Position numbers and translations under genes: made by a program
The notes under the pieces: model-generated
Databases searched by the model: none
Seen by the model: the letters and a program-made list of their open reading frames with translations, nothing else
What the model was told of the DNA's origin: nothing
Assembly (NCBI RefSeq): GCF_900116115.1
Contig: NZ_FOZP01000001.1
Span: 636,071-700,070 of the forward strand
Source: Lutibacter maritimus
Lineage (GTDB): Bacteria; Bacteroidota; Bacteroidia; Flavobacteriales; Flavobacteriaceae
Direction of reading: 5' to 3'
DNA length: 64,000 nt
In this document: positions 8,305 through 18,900 of the stretch, in pieces
Numbering within the stretch: the stretch's first letter is position 1
Layout of the letters: the number at the start of each line of letters is the position of its first letter

Positions 8305-8330
8305 AAAAAACCCACTATAAAGTGGGTTTT
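8305..8330 (-). terminator. terminator of the rpsF-rpsR-rplI operon
   Basis: Perfect 9-bp stem AAACCCACT / AGTGGGTTT with a 4-base loop; on the minus strand it is followed by T residues. It lies 23 bases after the rplI stop. Confidence 0.8.
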
Positions 8331-8352
8331 AATAACTAAAAAGTTATAAATA

Positions 8353-8805
8353 TTATTTTGCTTCAGCAATAATATCAATAGGTAATTCAACAACTACTGA
8401 TCTATGTAATCTAATAGTAGCATTGTATTTTCCAATTCTTTTAATATTACCACCTTCAACTTTAATATATTTTTTATCAACTACTTGACCTGCAGCAGCT
8501 AAAGCCTCTGCAACATCTGCATTGTTAACTGAACCAAATAATTTTGAACTATCAGCAGTTTTTGCAGTAATTTTAATATCTAATTCTTTTAAAGCGTCTG
8601 CAATAACAGTAGCGTCTTTTATTAACTTTTCTTCTTTAAAAGCACGTTGCTTTAAAGTTTCAGCTAATACTTTTTTTGCTGATGTTGTTGCTAATACTGC
8701 TAATCCCTGAGGAATTAAGAAGTTACGTCCGTAACCGTTTTTTACAGTTACAATATCGTCAATAAAACCTAAGTTTTCAACGTCTTGTTTTAATATAATT
8801 TCCAT
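8353..8805 (-). CDS. rplI: 50S ribosomal protein L9
   Basis: L9 binds 23S rRNA near the L1 stalk and helps keep the reading frame. The 150-residue product starts with the invariant MEIILKQDVENLG and contains the GYGRNFLIPQGLAV motif of the N-terminal RNA-binding domain, then a long connecting helix and the C-terminal domain ending in VVVELPIDIIAEAK. Length is typical. It is last in rpsF-rpsR-rplI, 13 bases after rpsR. Confidence 0.97.
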   Translation of the reverse strand: MEIILKQDVENLGFIDDIVTVKNGYGRNFLIPQGLAVLATTSAKKVLAETLKQRAFKEEKLIKDATVIADALKELDIKITAKTADSSKLFGSVNNADVAEALAAAGQVVDKKYIKVEGGNIKRIGKYNATIRLHRSVVVELPIDIIAEAK

Positions 8806-8818
8806 AATCCTTCTTCTT

Positions 8819-9112
8819 TTATTTTAATAAATCACCAACATATGGCATTAAAGCTAAGTGACGTGCTCTTTTAATAGCAACAGACACTTTACGTTGATAT
8901 TTTAATGAAGTTCCAGTTAAACGACGAGGTAAAATTTTACCTTGCTCATTTACTAAATATAATAAGAAATCAGCATCTTTATAATCAATATACTTGATAC
9001 CGTTCTTTTTGAAACGACAGTATTTTTTTACTTCTTTAGTATCAATATCTAACGGAGTTAGGTAACGAACATCACCAGTTTTTCCTCCTTTTGCTTGTTG
9101 TTCTATAGACAT
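8819..9112 (-). CDS. rpsR: 30S ribosomal protein S18
   Basis: S18 pairs with S6 on the 30S platform. The 97-residue protein has the family core [35 protein letters not shown] and [11 protein letters not shown]. The N-terminal tail ([20 protein letters not shown]) is longer than in E. coli, as usual in Bacteroidota. It sits 5 bases after rpsF and before rplI. Confidence 0.97.
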   Translation of the reverse strand: MSIEQQAKGGKTGDVRYLTPLDIDTKEVKKYCRFKKNGIKYIDYKDADFLLYLVNEQGKILPRRLTGTSLKYQRKVSVAIKRARHLALMPYVGDLLK

Positions 9113-9117
9113 ATCTC

Positions 9118-9468
9118 TTATTTTTTAGCTGCTTTAGCGTTACTATTTCTTTGTCTTCTCTTTTCAGCCCAAGCAACAGCATGTTTATCTAACGCTACGG
9201 TTAAATAACGCATAATGCTATCATCTCTTCTAAATTCAAGTTCAAACGGAGCAATTACTTCTCCAGCAACTTTGTATTCAAATAAGTGATAAAATCCACT
9301 TTTTTTGTGTTGGATTGTGTAAGCTAATTTTTTTAGCCCCCAATCTTCTTTTGATATCATTTCGGCACCTTTAGAAACAAGATAGTCCTCAAACTTCTTT
9401 ACTGTTTCCTTTACCTGAACATCAGATAAAACGGGATTCAAAATGAAAACAGTTTCGTAATGATTCAT
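9118..9468 (-). CDS. rpsF: 30S ribosomal protein S6
   Basis: S6 forms a heterodimer with S18 on the 30S platform. The 116-residue product begins [16 protein letters not shown] and contains the [18 protein letters not shown] strand and [10 protein letters not shown] motif of the family; the C-terminus is Lys/Ala rich. It is first in the operon, 34 bases below a strong -33/-7 promoter. The priA gene lies upstream on the same strand, separated by 130 bases holding that promoter. Confidence 0.97.
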   Translation of the reverse strand: MNHYETVFILNPVLSDVQVKETVKKFEDYLVSKGAEMISKEDWGLKKLAYTIQHKKSGFYHLFEYKVAGEVIAPFELEFRRDDSIMRYLTVALDKHAVAWAEKRRQRNSNAKAAKK

Positions 9469-9501
9469 AATTAATTATTTAAGTTTTTACTTTTAAGGGT
9501 G

Positions 9502-9531
9502 CAAATATACTGTTATTTAATTAAATGGCAA
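9502..9531 (-). promoter_or_regulatory. promoter of the rpsF operon
   Basis: Minus-strand TTG (9531-9529), a 19-base spacer, and TATATTTG (9509-9502) match the Bacteroidota sigma-A consensus TTG/TAnnTTTG. The ATG of rpsF is 34 bases downstream. Confidence 0.75.
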
Positions 9532-9598
9532 GTGCTAAAGCCACAAATTTAATATAGATTTTTAGCAACTTAACTAAAAGCATAAAATCAACGCCAAT

Positions 9599-12043
9599 TT
9601 AATAATTATCTACATCAATTGTTAATTTAATTGAACGAAACTCTTTTATTGCCTGAAAAGCATTTACCACTCTAATTATTTTATTTTTTGATGCTGCAAT
9701 AGATTGTTTTGGTGGAATTTTTATAATAATTTGACGAATATAATAATTTCTAATTTTCGAAATGGCTGGTGTTGTAGGTCCTAAAATCTGTTCTTTTACA
9801 TTAGCAGTTAAAGATTTCCCCAACCAATTTGCTCCATCTTCTACAGAATTAAAATTTTTGTGTCGTAACGTAATTTTAATAATTCTATAAAATGGCGGAT
9901 AATGGTATTGCCAGCGTTCTTGCAACTGTTCCTTAAACATTTCATCATAAGAATTTGTAGAAACTTGTTGCAATATTTGATGATACGGATTAAATGTTTG
10001 TATAGCTACTTTCCCTCTTTTTTGATCACGCCCTGCCCTACCCGAAACTTGCACCATTAATTGATAACTACGCTCATGCGCTCTAAAATCTGGAAAATTT
10101 AGCATGTTATCGGCATTCATAATACCAACCAACGATACATTTGCAAAATCCAATCCTTTTGATAGCATTTGCGTTCCCACTAAAATATCTATTTCCTGAG
10201 CCTGAAATTGCCCTAATATTTTTTGATAGCCATATTTTCCTCGTGTAGTATCTAAATCCATTCGACCAATATTAACATTTGGAAACAGTTCCTGCAATTC
10301 CAACTCTATTTGTTCAGTTCCAAAACCTTTTGTATTTAATTTTTCGCTGCCACAAGCACCACAATTATGCAACATTGCTTGACGGTAACCACAGTAATGG
10401 CAACGTAATTCCTTTCTATAACTATGAAAGGTTAAGCTAACATCGCATTGCGGACATTGTGGAGAAACGCCACAAGTTTCGCACTCAACAACTGGCGCAA
10501 ATCCTCTTCTATTTTGAAATAAAATAACTTGCTCTTTTTCTTTAAGTGCATCTGAAATCATTTCTAATAATCGATCAGAAAAATGACCTTTCATTCTTTT
10601 TTTTCGATGCTTTTCTTTAACATCTACCAATTCTATTTCTGGTAATAATACATTTCCAAAACGTCTGTTTAACTCTACAAACCCATATTTGCCTTGTTGC
10701 GCGTTGTAAAATGTTTCTATACTTGGCGTTGCAGAACCCAACAATACTTTTGTGTTATGTTGATTTGCTAAAACAATTGCAGCATCACGAGCATGATATC
10801 GTGGCGACGGATCATATTGTTTAAACGATGGTTCGTGCTCTTCATCAACTATAATTAAACCTAAATCAGAAAATGGCAAAAATAACGAGGAACGTGCTCC
10901 TAAAATAAGTTGTGCTTTTTGATTATTTTCTAAAACATTATTCCATACTTCTACACGTTCATTCATAGAATATTTAGAATGAAATATGGATAAATATTCA
11001 CCAAAATAAATTTGCAAACGCTCTATTAGTTGGGTGGTTAGGGCAATTTCTGGTAATAAATACAAAACTTGTTTCCCTTGTTCTAATTGTTGCTTTATTA
11101 ATTTAGCATAAATCTCTGTTTTCCCGCTACTTGTAATTCCTTTTAACAAAGTTACTTGTTTAGTTTCAAAACATTTTTTAATAGCTAAAAAAGCTTCTTC
11201 TTGATGTGATGTTAATATTTTTATTTCTTTTGAATTACCATCAAAATTTATTCTATCGGTTTGAATAAAATAATATTCCAAAATATCTTTATCAACCAAC
11301 GATTTTATAACAGCTGCTGAACTATTCGCTTTTTCTTGAAGATCTACAACCTTTATTGGTTTTTTAGTGGTTTGAAGCTGAAAATATGTTAAAATAACAT
11401 CGCGCTGTTTTTGCGCTCTGCTTAAAGTTTCTAATAATTCTGAAAGTTTTTCTTTTTCATTCCAAACAGCATTTAACCGAACATATTTTATTAATTTAGG
11501 TTTGTATTGTTCGTAAATTTGTTCTTTTACGTTGATTACATTTTTTTCAATTAAATCTTTAATCACTGGAAAAACTGCCTTTTTTCCAAGTATTTCAACT
11601 ATCTGATTTATGGTTAATTGCGTTTGATGTTGCAGCGCTTCATAAATTAAAAACTCATCATCATTTAATAGTTCTTCAGTTGTAAACCCAATATTTTGCT
11701 GAATTACTGTTTCGCTTTCTAATAAAAAGGCTGATGGTAATGCTGCTCTAAAAACTTCACCTAAAGAACACATATAATAATTTGAAATCCATTCCCAATG
11801 CGCTAACTGAATTTCATTTACAATAGGAGTTTCATCTAAAATTTGAAATATTTCTTTGGCTTCATAACCTACTGGCGGTTCGTTATGGATAGTATATACC
11901 AACGCTGTATAAATTTTAGATTTTCCAAATTCTACAGCAACACGCATTCCTGACTTTAAAAATGCAGCTTCGGCTTCTGTAATTTTATAGGTAAATTGCT
12001 TTTGAAGCGGAATTGGTAATATGACGTTTATAAAATTATTCAA
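9599..12043 (-). CDS. priA: primosomal replication restart helicase PriA
   Basis: PriA recognises stalled forks and D-loops and reloads the replisome. The 814-residue protein has the N-terminal 3'-DNA-binding domain (starting FINVILPIPLQKQFTYKI), Walker A GITSSGKTEIY, the DEEH box, a zinc-binding insert with eight Cys (from CETCGVSPQCPQC to CGACGS), and helicase motifs ending GRAGRDQKRG. TTG at 12043 is preferred as start because it places the conserved strand right at the N-terminus; another in-frame TTG at 12073 would add ten residues, and no ATG is available. In E. coli the S6-S18-L9 operon carries priB; here priA is next to it instead. Confidence 0.93.
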   Translation of the reverse strand: MNNFINVILPIPLQKQFTYKITEAEAAFLKSGMRVAVEFGKSKIYTALVYTIHNEPPVGYEAKEIFQILDETPIVNEIQLAHWEWISNYYMCSLGEVFRAALPSAFLLESETVIQQNIGFTTEELLNDDEFLIYEALQHQTQLTINQIVEILGKKAVFPVIKDLIEKNVINVKEQIYEQYKPKLIKYVRLNAVWNEKEKLSELLETLSRAQKQRDVILTYFQLQTTKKPIKVVDLQEKANSSAAVIKSLVDKDILEYYFIQTDRINFDGNSKEIKILTSHQEEAFLAIKKCFETKQVTLLKGITSSGKTEIYAKLIKQQLEQGKQVLYLLPEIALTTQLIERLQIYFGEYLSIFHSKYSMNERVEVWNNVLENNQKAQLILGARSSLFLPFSDLGLIIVDEEHEPSFKQYDPSPRYHARDAAIVLANQHNTKVLLGSATPSIETFYNAQQGKYGFVELNRRFGNVLLPEIELVDVKEKHRKKRMKGHFSDRLLEMISDALKEKEQVILFQNRRGFAPVVECETCGVSPQCPQCDVSLTFHSYRKELRCHYCGYRQAMLHNCGACGSEKLNTKGFGTEQIELELQELFPNVNIGRMDLDTTRGKYGYQKILGQFQAQEIDILVGTQMLSKGLDFANVSLVGIMNADNMLNFPDFRAHERSYQLMVQVSGRAGRDQKRGKVAIQTFNPYHQILQQVSTNSYDEMFKEQLQERWQYHYPPFYRIIKITLRHKNFNSVEDGANWLGKSLTANVKEQILGPTTPAISKIRNYYIRQIIIKIPPKQSIAASKNKIIRVVNAFQAIKEFRSIKLTIDVDNY

Positions 12044-12196
12044 TTCATAAAAATAAAAAGTAAAAGTATTCAAATTAAAATGTCTACAAAAGCAATTTAT
12101 AATTTATGTCACTTTATTTGCTTCCTTAGGTAATTTAAGTTGCTTTAACCCATTCATTTTTAAATAAATTTATATTAATTTTTTAAAATATTTATA

Positions 12197-13216
12197 ATGA
12201 AAAATATATTTATACTGTTCGTTTTTATAATTAGCATGATTAGTTGTAAAGAATCTAAAAATGATAAAAAAGTAGACGAAAATCCAGAGTACGTAGCTTT
12301 ACAAAAAACAGCTTCCTCTATGTTTGGTAAATTACCTAAAATAGTTGAAAATCCGAATAATAAAGTAACCCAAGAAAAAGTGGAGTTAGGTAAAAAACTA
12401 TTTTTCGATAACAGATTATCTAAAGACAATACGCAAAGTTGTAACACGTGTCATAATTTAGAAACATATGGTGTTGATAATTTGAGGACTTCACCAGGAA
12501 ATGATGGTGGTTTTGGTGCTAGAAATTCACCAACAGTTTTTAATGCAGCATTACACATGTCACAATTTTGGGATGGTAGAGAACCTGATGTAGAAGCGCA
12601 AGCTGGCGGACCAATTTTAAATCCGGTAGAAATGGCTATGCCAAGTGAAACTATTGTTGTTGAGCGATTATCTGCAATTGATGAGTACAACAGCCTGTTT
12701 GCAAAAGTTTTCCCAACTGATAAAAACCCTATTAACTATAAAAATATTCAAAATGCTATTGGAGCTTTTGAACGAACGTTAGTAACTCCTTCTAGATTTG
12801 ATGAATTTATTAATGGAGATTTAAATGCCCTAACAACTGATGAAAAAGAAGGTTTAAAATTATTTATTAGTACAGGTTGTGTAGCTTGTCATTCTGGAAA
12901 TGTGTTAGGAGGAAATATCTATCAAAAATTTGGAGTGTATGATAATTATTGGAAATATACAAAAAGCACAAAAATTGACGAAGGAAAGTTTGAAGTTACA
13001 AAAAATGAAAATGATAAATATGTTTTTAAATCACCTTCTTTAAGAAATATTGAAAAAACATATCCATATTTTCATGACGGAAGCGTTTCAGATTTAAAAG
13101 AAGCTATTAGAATAATGGGAAAGATACAATTAAATAAAGATCTTTCAGAAAAAGATTTGAATTCCTTGATTTCATTTTTAAATTCTTTAACAGGTGAGCT
13201 ACCTAAAAACATTTAA
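12197..13216 (+). CDS. di-haem cytochrome c peroxidase, lipoprotein
   Basis: Bacterial cytochrome c peroxidases (CCP/MauG family) reduce hydrogen peroxide in the periplasm with two c-type haems. The 339-residue protein has two haem-binding motifs, CNTCH at 82-86 and CVACH at 228-232, plus family blocks FFDNRLSKDNTQSC, ARNSPTVFNA, FWDGREPDVEAQA and LNPVEMAMP. The signal peptide ends SMISC with the lipid Cys at 17, so it is membrane-tethered. Close to the classic length of about 330. Divergent from priA and monocistronic, with its own terminator. Confidence 0.93.
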   Translation: MKNIFILFVFIISMISCKESKNDKKVDENPEYVALQKTASSMFGKLPKIVENPNNKVTQEKVELGKKLFFDNRLSKDNTQSCNTCHNLETYGVDNLRTSPGNDGGFGARNSPTVFNAALHMSQFWDGREPDVEAQAGGPILNPVEMAMPSETIVVERLSAIDEYNSLFAKVFPTDKNPINYKNIQNAIGAFERTLVTPSRFDEFINGDLNALTTDEKEGLKLFISTGCVACHSGNVLGGNIYQKFGVYDNYWKYTKSTKIDEGKFEVTKNENDKYVFKSPSLRNIEKTYPYFHDGSVSDLKEAIRIMGKIQLNKDLSEKDLNSLISFLNSLTGELPKNI

Positions 13217-13251
13217 AATATATTTTTAATACCCTGATTTTAAGAACTATA

Positions 13252-13281
13252 TATGCCCAATTTTATTGGGCATATTTTTTT
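13252..13281 (+). terminator. terminator of the cytochrome c peroxidase gene
   Basis: Perfect 9-bp stem TATGCCCAA / TTGGGCATA with loop TTTTA and a run of T. The T run touches the sigma-54 promoter that follows. Confidence 0.85.
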
Positions 13282-13296
13282 GGCACGCTGTTTGCT
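13281..13296 (+). promoter_or_regulatory. sigma-54 (RpoN) promoter
   Basis: TTGGCACG, four bases, TTGCT matches the RpoN -24/-12 consensus (YTGGCACG-N4-TTGCW) at every conserved position; the GG is at 13282-13283 and the GC at 13294-13295, with the standard 10-base spacing. Transcription should start near 13307, about 49 bases before the next ATG. No TAnnTTTG element is present in this gap. Confidence 0.85.
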
Positions 13297-13355
13297 TCCT
13301 ATTATGCAGAATGCTAACCAATAATATTTAGTATGAACCCTTTAAATTTTTTATT

Positions 13356-14495
13356 ATGAAAAACACATTATTTTTATTCGCAACATTTGTATTAGTTAGC
13401 TTTGGATCTATTGCTTCAACTAACAATACTGTAAGTTCTGCATATGTATATCCAGATTATAATAATTATGATAATTCATTCACTTTTGTAGAAAGAGGCG
13501 TAACTTTTGCCATTTTCCAAAATGGAGAATTTGATTTTTACATTAACCCAAGAAACGGATTGCATGTAGGATATCACGGAAACGGCATGGATATCACTTT
13601 TAACTCTGGTTATAACTATGATGCTTATGTACAATATGACGATTTTGGCGCAGTTATTCAAGTTGAAGATATTTATATAGATTATGATTATTATGGTAGA
13701 GTTTCAAGAATTGGAAATACACAAATAAATTATAGAAATGGTAGATTAATAACTTTAGGCGGATTGCACGTTTATTATAATAGCCGAGGATTATATTCAC
13801 ATTGTTCAGGATATATAAATACATACAACCGTCATTATGTGTACCATCCATATCATAATTACTTTGTAAGACCATTGTTTGATTTTAGAATTGTAAGCTA
13901 CAAACCATATAGAAATCACTACAAACCAATACGTTATACATATTATAGTGATCATTCTAGAAATAAATATTACAATAAAAACTATAGAAATTATAATCAA
14001 AGAAATAATGGAAACACTAATCATTCAAGAGTAGCAACTATTAAAATTCCTAAAATAAATGATGATAGAAGTTATTCAAGAGTGGAAAGTACCAATAGAA
14101 GAACTGCTAATACTTCAAACAATAATACTAATAGAGGAAACGCAACAAACAGATCTATAAATTACGGTAAAAATAGTACTAATAGAAATACAAATGTTGA
14201 ACGTACTATAGATAAAAATAGAAATAATGTTGATAGAACAGTTTATAAAGATAGAACAAACGGTAATAGAAATTCAAATGATAGAACTGCAACAATTACT
14301 AAACGTTCACCTGAAAAATCTGTAAAAACAGATAGAACTAAAGTAGAAAACAGAAATTATAAAAGTTCAGATAATAATAAACGTGTTTTTAATACTTCTA
14401 ATAAAAATACTAGAGAATCAAGTAGAACTAAAAATAATGCTTCAAAATCTAAAGTGCGTAGTTCAGACTCCGATTCAAGAAGTAGAAGAGGATAA
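13356..14495 (+). CDS. secreted Tyr/Asn-rich protein with strand repeats and a basic disordered tail
   Basis: A 379-residue protein with a Sec signal peptide (MKNTLFLFATFVLVSFGSIA). Residues about 25-140 carry repeated short strand units such as YDYYGRVSRIGNTQINYRNG and LHVYYNSRGLYS, like the FGRVKRIG repeats of other flavobacterial secreted proteins of unknown function. Residues 140-200 are His/Tyr rich, and the last 180 are low-complexity, basic and rich in N, R, S, T and K (likely disordered). No enzyme motif is present. It is transcribed alone from a sigma-54 promoter, suggesting stress- or signal-controlled expression, and ends at a shared terminator. Confidence 0.8.
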   Translation: MKNTLFLFATFVLVSFGSIASTNNTVSSAYVYPDYNNYDNSFTFVERGVTFAIFQNGEFDFYINPRNGLHVGYHGNGMDITFNSGYNYDAYVQYDDFGAVIQVEDIYIDYDYYGRVSRIGNTQINYRNGRLITLGGLHVYYNSRGLYSHCSGYINTYNRHYVYHPYHNYFVRPLFDFRIVSYKPYRNHYKPIRYTYYSDHSRNKYYNKNYRNYNQRNNGNTNHSRVATIKIPKINDDRSYSRVESTNRRTANTSNNNTNRGNATNRSINYGKNSTNRNTNVERTIDKNRNNVDRTVYKDRTNGNRNSNDRTATITKRSPEKSVKTDRTKVENRNYKSSDNNKRVFNTSNKNTRESSRTKNNASKSKVRSSDSDSRSRRG

Positions 14496-14531
14496 ATTAA
14501 ATAGTATTAGTTAGCATTTTCGTAAAAAAAC

Positions 14532-14565
14532 AAAAGCCTTTTAGTATCAAAACTAAAAGGCTTTT
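14532..14565. terminator. bidirectional terminator
   Basis: A 14-bp stem AAAAGCCTTTTAGT / ACTAAAAGGCTTTT with a 6-base loop, with A before and T after. It lies between two convergent genes and can serve both. Confidence 0.85.
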
Positions 14566-14585
14566 TAATCAACCAAACTCAAAAT

Positions 14586-15980
14586 TTATCGCCAACCACC
14601 ACCTAATGCTTTATATAAATCAATAGTATATTTTAATTGATTGAATTGTGCGTTTATTAATCCTAGTTGCGAATTCAAAGCATTTTCTTGTGCATTAAGC
14701 ACTTCTAAATAATTTGCTAAACCATTATTTAATAACTCTTGTGAATAGCTACTTGCTGTATTATAAGCATTAAACTCTTTTTCTTTAATTGCAATTTTTT
14801 CTGTTGCAGCTTTATAACTATACATTGCATCAGACACTTCTTTACTAGCATTTAACAGCGTTTCTTTAAATCTCAACAACGCTTGCTCTTGTTGTGCTTT
14901 TGAAACTTCATATTGCGTTTTAATTTTTTTACTATTAAAAATTGGTTGAGTTAGCCCACCTAATACATTTGAAAACAAAGAGCTAGCATTAAAAAAATTA
15001 TCAAAATCTAAACTTTGAAATCCACCAGATGCAGTTAAAGTAATAGTTGGATAAAAATTACTTCTTGCCACATTTGTTAACTCAAATGCCTGCATAAAAC
15101 GCGATTCTGCTGCTATTACATCTGGTCTATTACTCAGTAACAAAGCTGGAACTCCTATTTCTAAAGGAATCGCTATTTTTTGTTCACTAAAAGTACTTCT
15201 TTCAATTTTTGATGAAGATTTTCCCAACAAAATAGACATGGTATTTTCTAACAAATGAATTTGCTCATTTAAATCAATTAAAATAGATTTTGCTGTATAT
15301 AATTGAGCTTCTGTTTGTTTTACTGCAATTTCGGTAACATATCCAGATTCTTTTAGCGCTTGTGTTGTTGTTAAACCTTTTTCTCTGGTTTCAATAGTTT
15401 CTTTAGTTATTTTCACCTGTTCATCTAACGATAATAATTGATAATAAACAGCAGCTATTTGAGAAACCAAGGTAGTTTTTATTGCCTGATGTGCAGCAAC
15501 AGATTGCAAATACGATGCCTCAAATGCACGTTTATTACTTCGTATCTTTCCCCATATATCAGCTTCCCAAGATAAATTAGCTCCTAAACTATATTGATTT
15601 GCAGATGATATAGCGTAGCCCATATTATCTGAATTTTCTTGATGATTAAATTGCAAACTTCCATTTAAAGTAGGTAAATAACCTGCTTTTCCTTGCTTTA
15701 AATAAGCTTGAGCAGCAATAATTTGTTGTAAAGCAACTCTATTATCAATATTATTTATCAACCCTTCATTAATATATTTTTGAAGAAATTGATCAGTAAA
15801 TAGTTCTTTCCAAGAAACTACAGCCATTGATAAACTATCTTTAGAAATGGCATCTGTTCTAAAACTATTTTCTGAAATAATCGTTTCTGGTCTACTATAC
15901 TCTTTTGCTGCAAAACACGATGATAAAAGTATTGGCAAACCAATAATTAAAAGTATTTTATATATTTTTTGTGTTTTCAT
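14586..15980 (-). CDS. TolC-family outer membrane efflux lipoprotein (OprM/NodT type)
   Basis: Outer membrane channel of a tripartite drug efflux pump. The 464-residue protein has a lipoprotein signal ending LLSSC (Cys22), as in OprM, and two OEP domains with alternating long helices and barrel strands (NSQLGLINAQFNQLKYTIDLYKALGGGW at the end is the usual OprM/NodT finish). Typical length. It begins 2 bases after the RND pump gene and is the last gene of the operon regulator-adaptor-pump-channel. Confidence 0.93.
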   Translation of the reverse strand: MKTQKIYKILLIIGLPILLSSCFAAKEYSRPETIISENSFRTDAISKDSLSMAVVSWKELFTDQFLQKYINEGLINNIDNRVALQQIIAAQAYLKQGKAGYLPTLNGSLQFNHQENSDNMGYAISSANQYSLGANLSWEADIWGKIRSNKRAFEASYLQSVAAHQAIKTTLVSQIAAVYYQLLSLDEQVKITKETIETREKGLTTTQALKESGYVTEIAVKQTEAQLYTAKSILIDLNEQIHLLENTMSILLGKSSSKIERSTFSEQKIAIPLEIGVPALLLSNRPDVIAAESRFMQAFELTNVARSNFYPTITLTASGGFQSLDFDNFFNASSLFSNVLGGLTQPIFNSKKIKTQYEVSKAQQEQALLRFKETLLNASKEVSDAMYSYKAATEKIAIKEKEFNAYNTASSYSQELLNNGLANYLEVLNAQENALNSQLGLINAQFNQLKYTIDLYKALGGGWR

Positions 15981-15982
15981 TT

Positions 15983-18900
15983 TTAAGCTTTTTCTTCTAA
16001 ATTTTCAACAATAATTGGTGTTGGAGCACCAGTAATTTTTTCTTGTAACCATTGAAATACAACAAACAAAACTGGTATTACAAAAATTCCAAAAATAGTT
16101 CCAATCAACAAACCACCAGCAGCTCCTGTACCAATAGAATTATTTCCTTCTGCACCAACTCCTTTTGCTAACACCAATGGCAATAACCCCAAAATAAAAG
16201 CAAATGATGTCATTAAAATTGGACGCAATCTTACTTTTGCTCCTTCTATTGCTGCATCGGTTAATGTAAATCCTTGTTTACGTTTTTGTATTGCAAATTC
16301 TACAATTAAAATGGCATTTTTAGCTAATAAACCAATTAACATAATTAAAGCAATTTGAAAGTAAATGTTGTTTTCTAATCCTGAAAAATAGGTGGTTAAA
16401 TATGCTCCGGCAATACCTACTGGCAATGAAAATATAACCGATAATGGCAATAAGTAACTTTCATATTGGGCTGCAAGTAAAAAGTAAACAAAGAGTATGC
16501 TAATAATGAAAATAATAATACTTTGCCCAGCAGAAGCTATTTCTTCACGTGTAATTCCAGAATAAGCAATTGAATAACCATCAGGTAATTCAGTTTCAGC
16601 TAATTTATCAATTATCTTAATTGCATCACCTGAACTATATCCAGGAACTGGAGATCCGTTTACAGTAACAGAATTAAATAAATTAAAACGATTAATTGTT
16701 TGAGGTCCATAAACTCTATTTAAAGTTACAAATTGAGAAATAGGTGCCATTTCACCACTTGGAGTTTTAACAAACATACTATTTAAACTAGCTTCATTAG
16801 TTCTATCATCTGGTAACGCTTGAATAAATACTCTAAATTGCTTTCCAAATCTACTAAAATCGGCAGCATAATAACCACCAATATATCCTTGAATAGTAGC
16901 TAAAATAGTATTGATAGAAACGCCGGCTTGTTTAGCTCTTTCTTCGTTTATATTTAATTCTAATTGTGGGTAATTTGTACTAAATGAGTTTGAAACAAAC
17001 GCAATTTCAGGTTGTTGCCTTAAGGTGTTTAAAAAGCTTTTAGATGTTTCATCTAATTTTTTTAATTCACCAGCAGACTTATCTAAAATACGCATTTCAA
17101 ATCCTTCAGATGAACCAAAACCTGGAACACTAGGTGGTGTAAAAAAAATGATATTAGCTTCACTTATAGTTGCTGTTTTCTGAAAAAGTTGTCCAACAAT
17201 AGCATTTACAGATTCTTGAGCCGATTTTCTATCTGCCCAATCTTCTAAAATAATAAATCCTAATGCGTTAGAACTTCCTTCACCAGCAAAAAAATTTCTA
17301 CCATTTACAAATGAACCTGTTTTAATTCCTTTTATGGTTTTAATTATTTTTGAAAGCTCTTCAGTTACTTGAAATGTTCTATCTAAAGATGAACCTGCTG
17401 GCAATTCTATATTTGCAAAAATAACCCCACGATCTTCTGTTGGTACAAATCCAGTTGGAATAATTTTACCTATAAAAACAATAATTGCAATACTTATTGC
17501 TAAAATACCAACAGTAACCCATTTAAATTTAATTAAAAAACCTAAAGATTTTGCATACTTGTTTGCTGTAGCATTAAAGCCCGTATTAAATGCACCATAA
17601 AAACGTTGCAATAAACTTTGATTTTTTTCATCAGCATGTTTATATTTTCTTAAAAATATTGCACATAATGCAGGAGTTAATGTTAGTGCATTTAAGGCCG
17701 AAATAAATATAGCAATCATAAGTGTTACACCAAACTGTTGATAAAACACACCCGAAGGTCCTGTTATAAAAGTAATTGGTAAAAACACCGCAATCATAAC
17801 CAATGTAATTGAAACAATTGCTCCACTTATTTCGCTCATAGCAGAAACTGATGCTTTTCGCGCATCTTTCATTCCTCTTTCTAATTTTACGTGTACAGCC
17901 TCCACAACAACAATAGCATCATCAACAACAATACCTATAGATAATATTAAAGCAAATAGCGTTAATAAGTTTATGGAATATCCGAATAAATTTAAGAAAA
18001 AGAACGTTCCAATAATTGAAACGGGTACAGCAATTGCTGGTATTATTGTAGATTTTAAATCTTGTAAAAAAATAAACACCACCACAAAAACCAATAAAAA
18101 TGCTTCAATTATGGTTGTTTTAACTTTACCTATTGATGCTGTTAAAAATTTATTGGTATCATAATTTACTAAATAATGAACACCTTCAGGAAAATCTTTT
18201 TCTAATTCATCAAATTTGTTATAAATATTTTTAATGATTTCCTGAGCATTAGAACCTGGTGTTTGAAATACACCAAAATTTAATGATGGAAAACCTTTAG
18301 AACGCGAAGTACTTGAGTACGAAAACGCATCTAATTCAATTTTAGCAACATCTTTAACCCTTAAAAACTGACCGTTTTCTAAAGCTTTAATAATGATATC
18401 ACCATATTCTGTAGCTGTTTTATAACGTCCTTTATATTTTATTACATATTCAAAAGATTCACCGGCATTTTGGCCTAACGAACCTGCTGCAGCTTCTAAA
18501 CTTTGTTCATTAATTGCTGCAATAACATCTGAAGGAACCAATTGGTAATTAGCCATTTTATTCGGATCTAACCAAACGCGCATCGCGTAATCTTTTCCTC
18601 CAAATACATTTAAAGCACCTACTCCATTTACACGTAATAATTCTGGTTTTATATTTATATTTAAATAATTTTGAAGATACGTATCATCATACTCTGGATT
18701 TTCAGAATAAATTGCCGCATATAGCAATGCAGAGTTTTGTTGTTTTGCTGTTGTAACACCAGCTCTTATCACTTCTGAAGGCAATGATGAATTGGCTCTT
18801 GAAACTCTGTTTTGTACGTTTACAGCTGCAATATCGGCGTCATAACCTTGTTCAAAAAATACTTGAATACTTGCACTACCTGAATTACTTGCTGTTGAAG

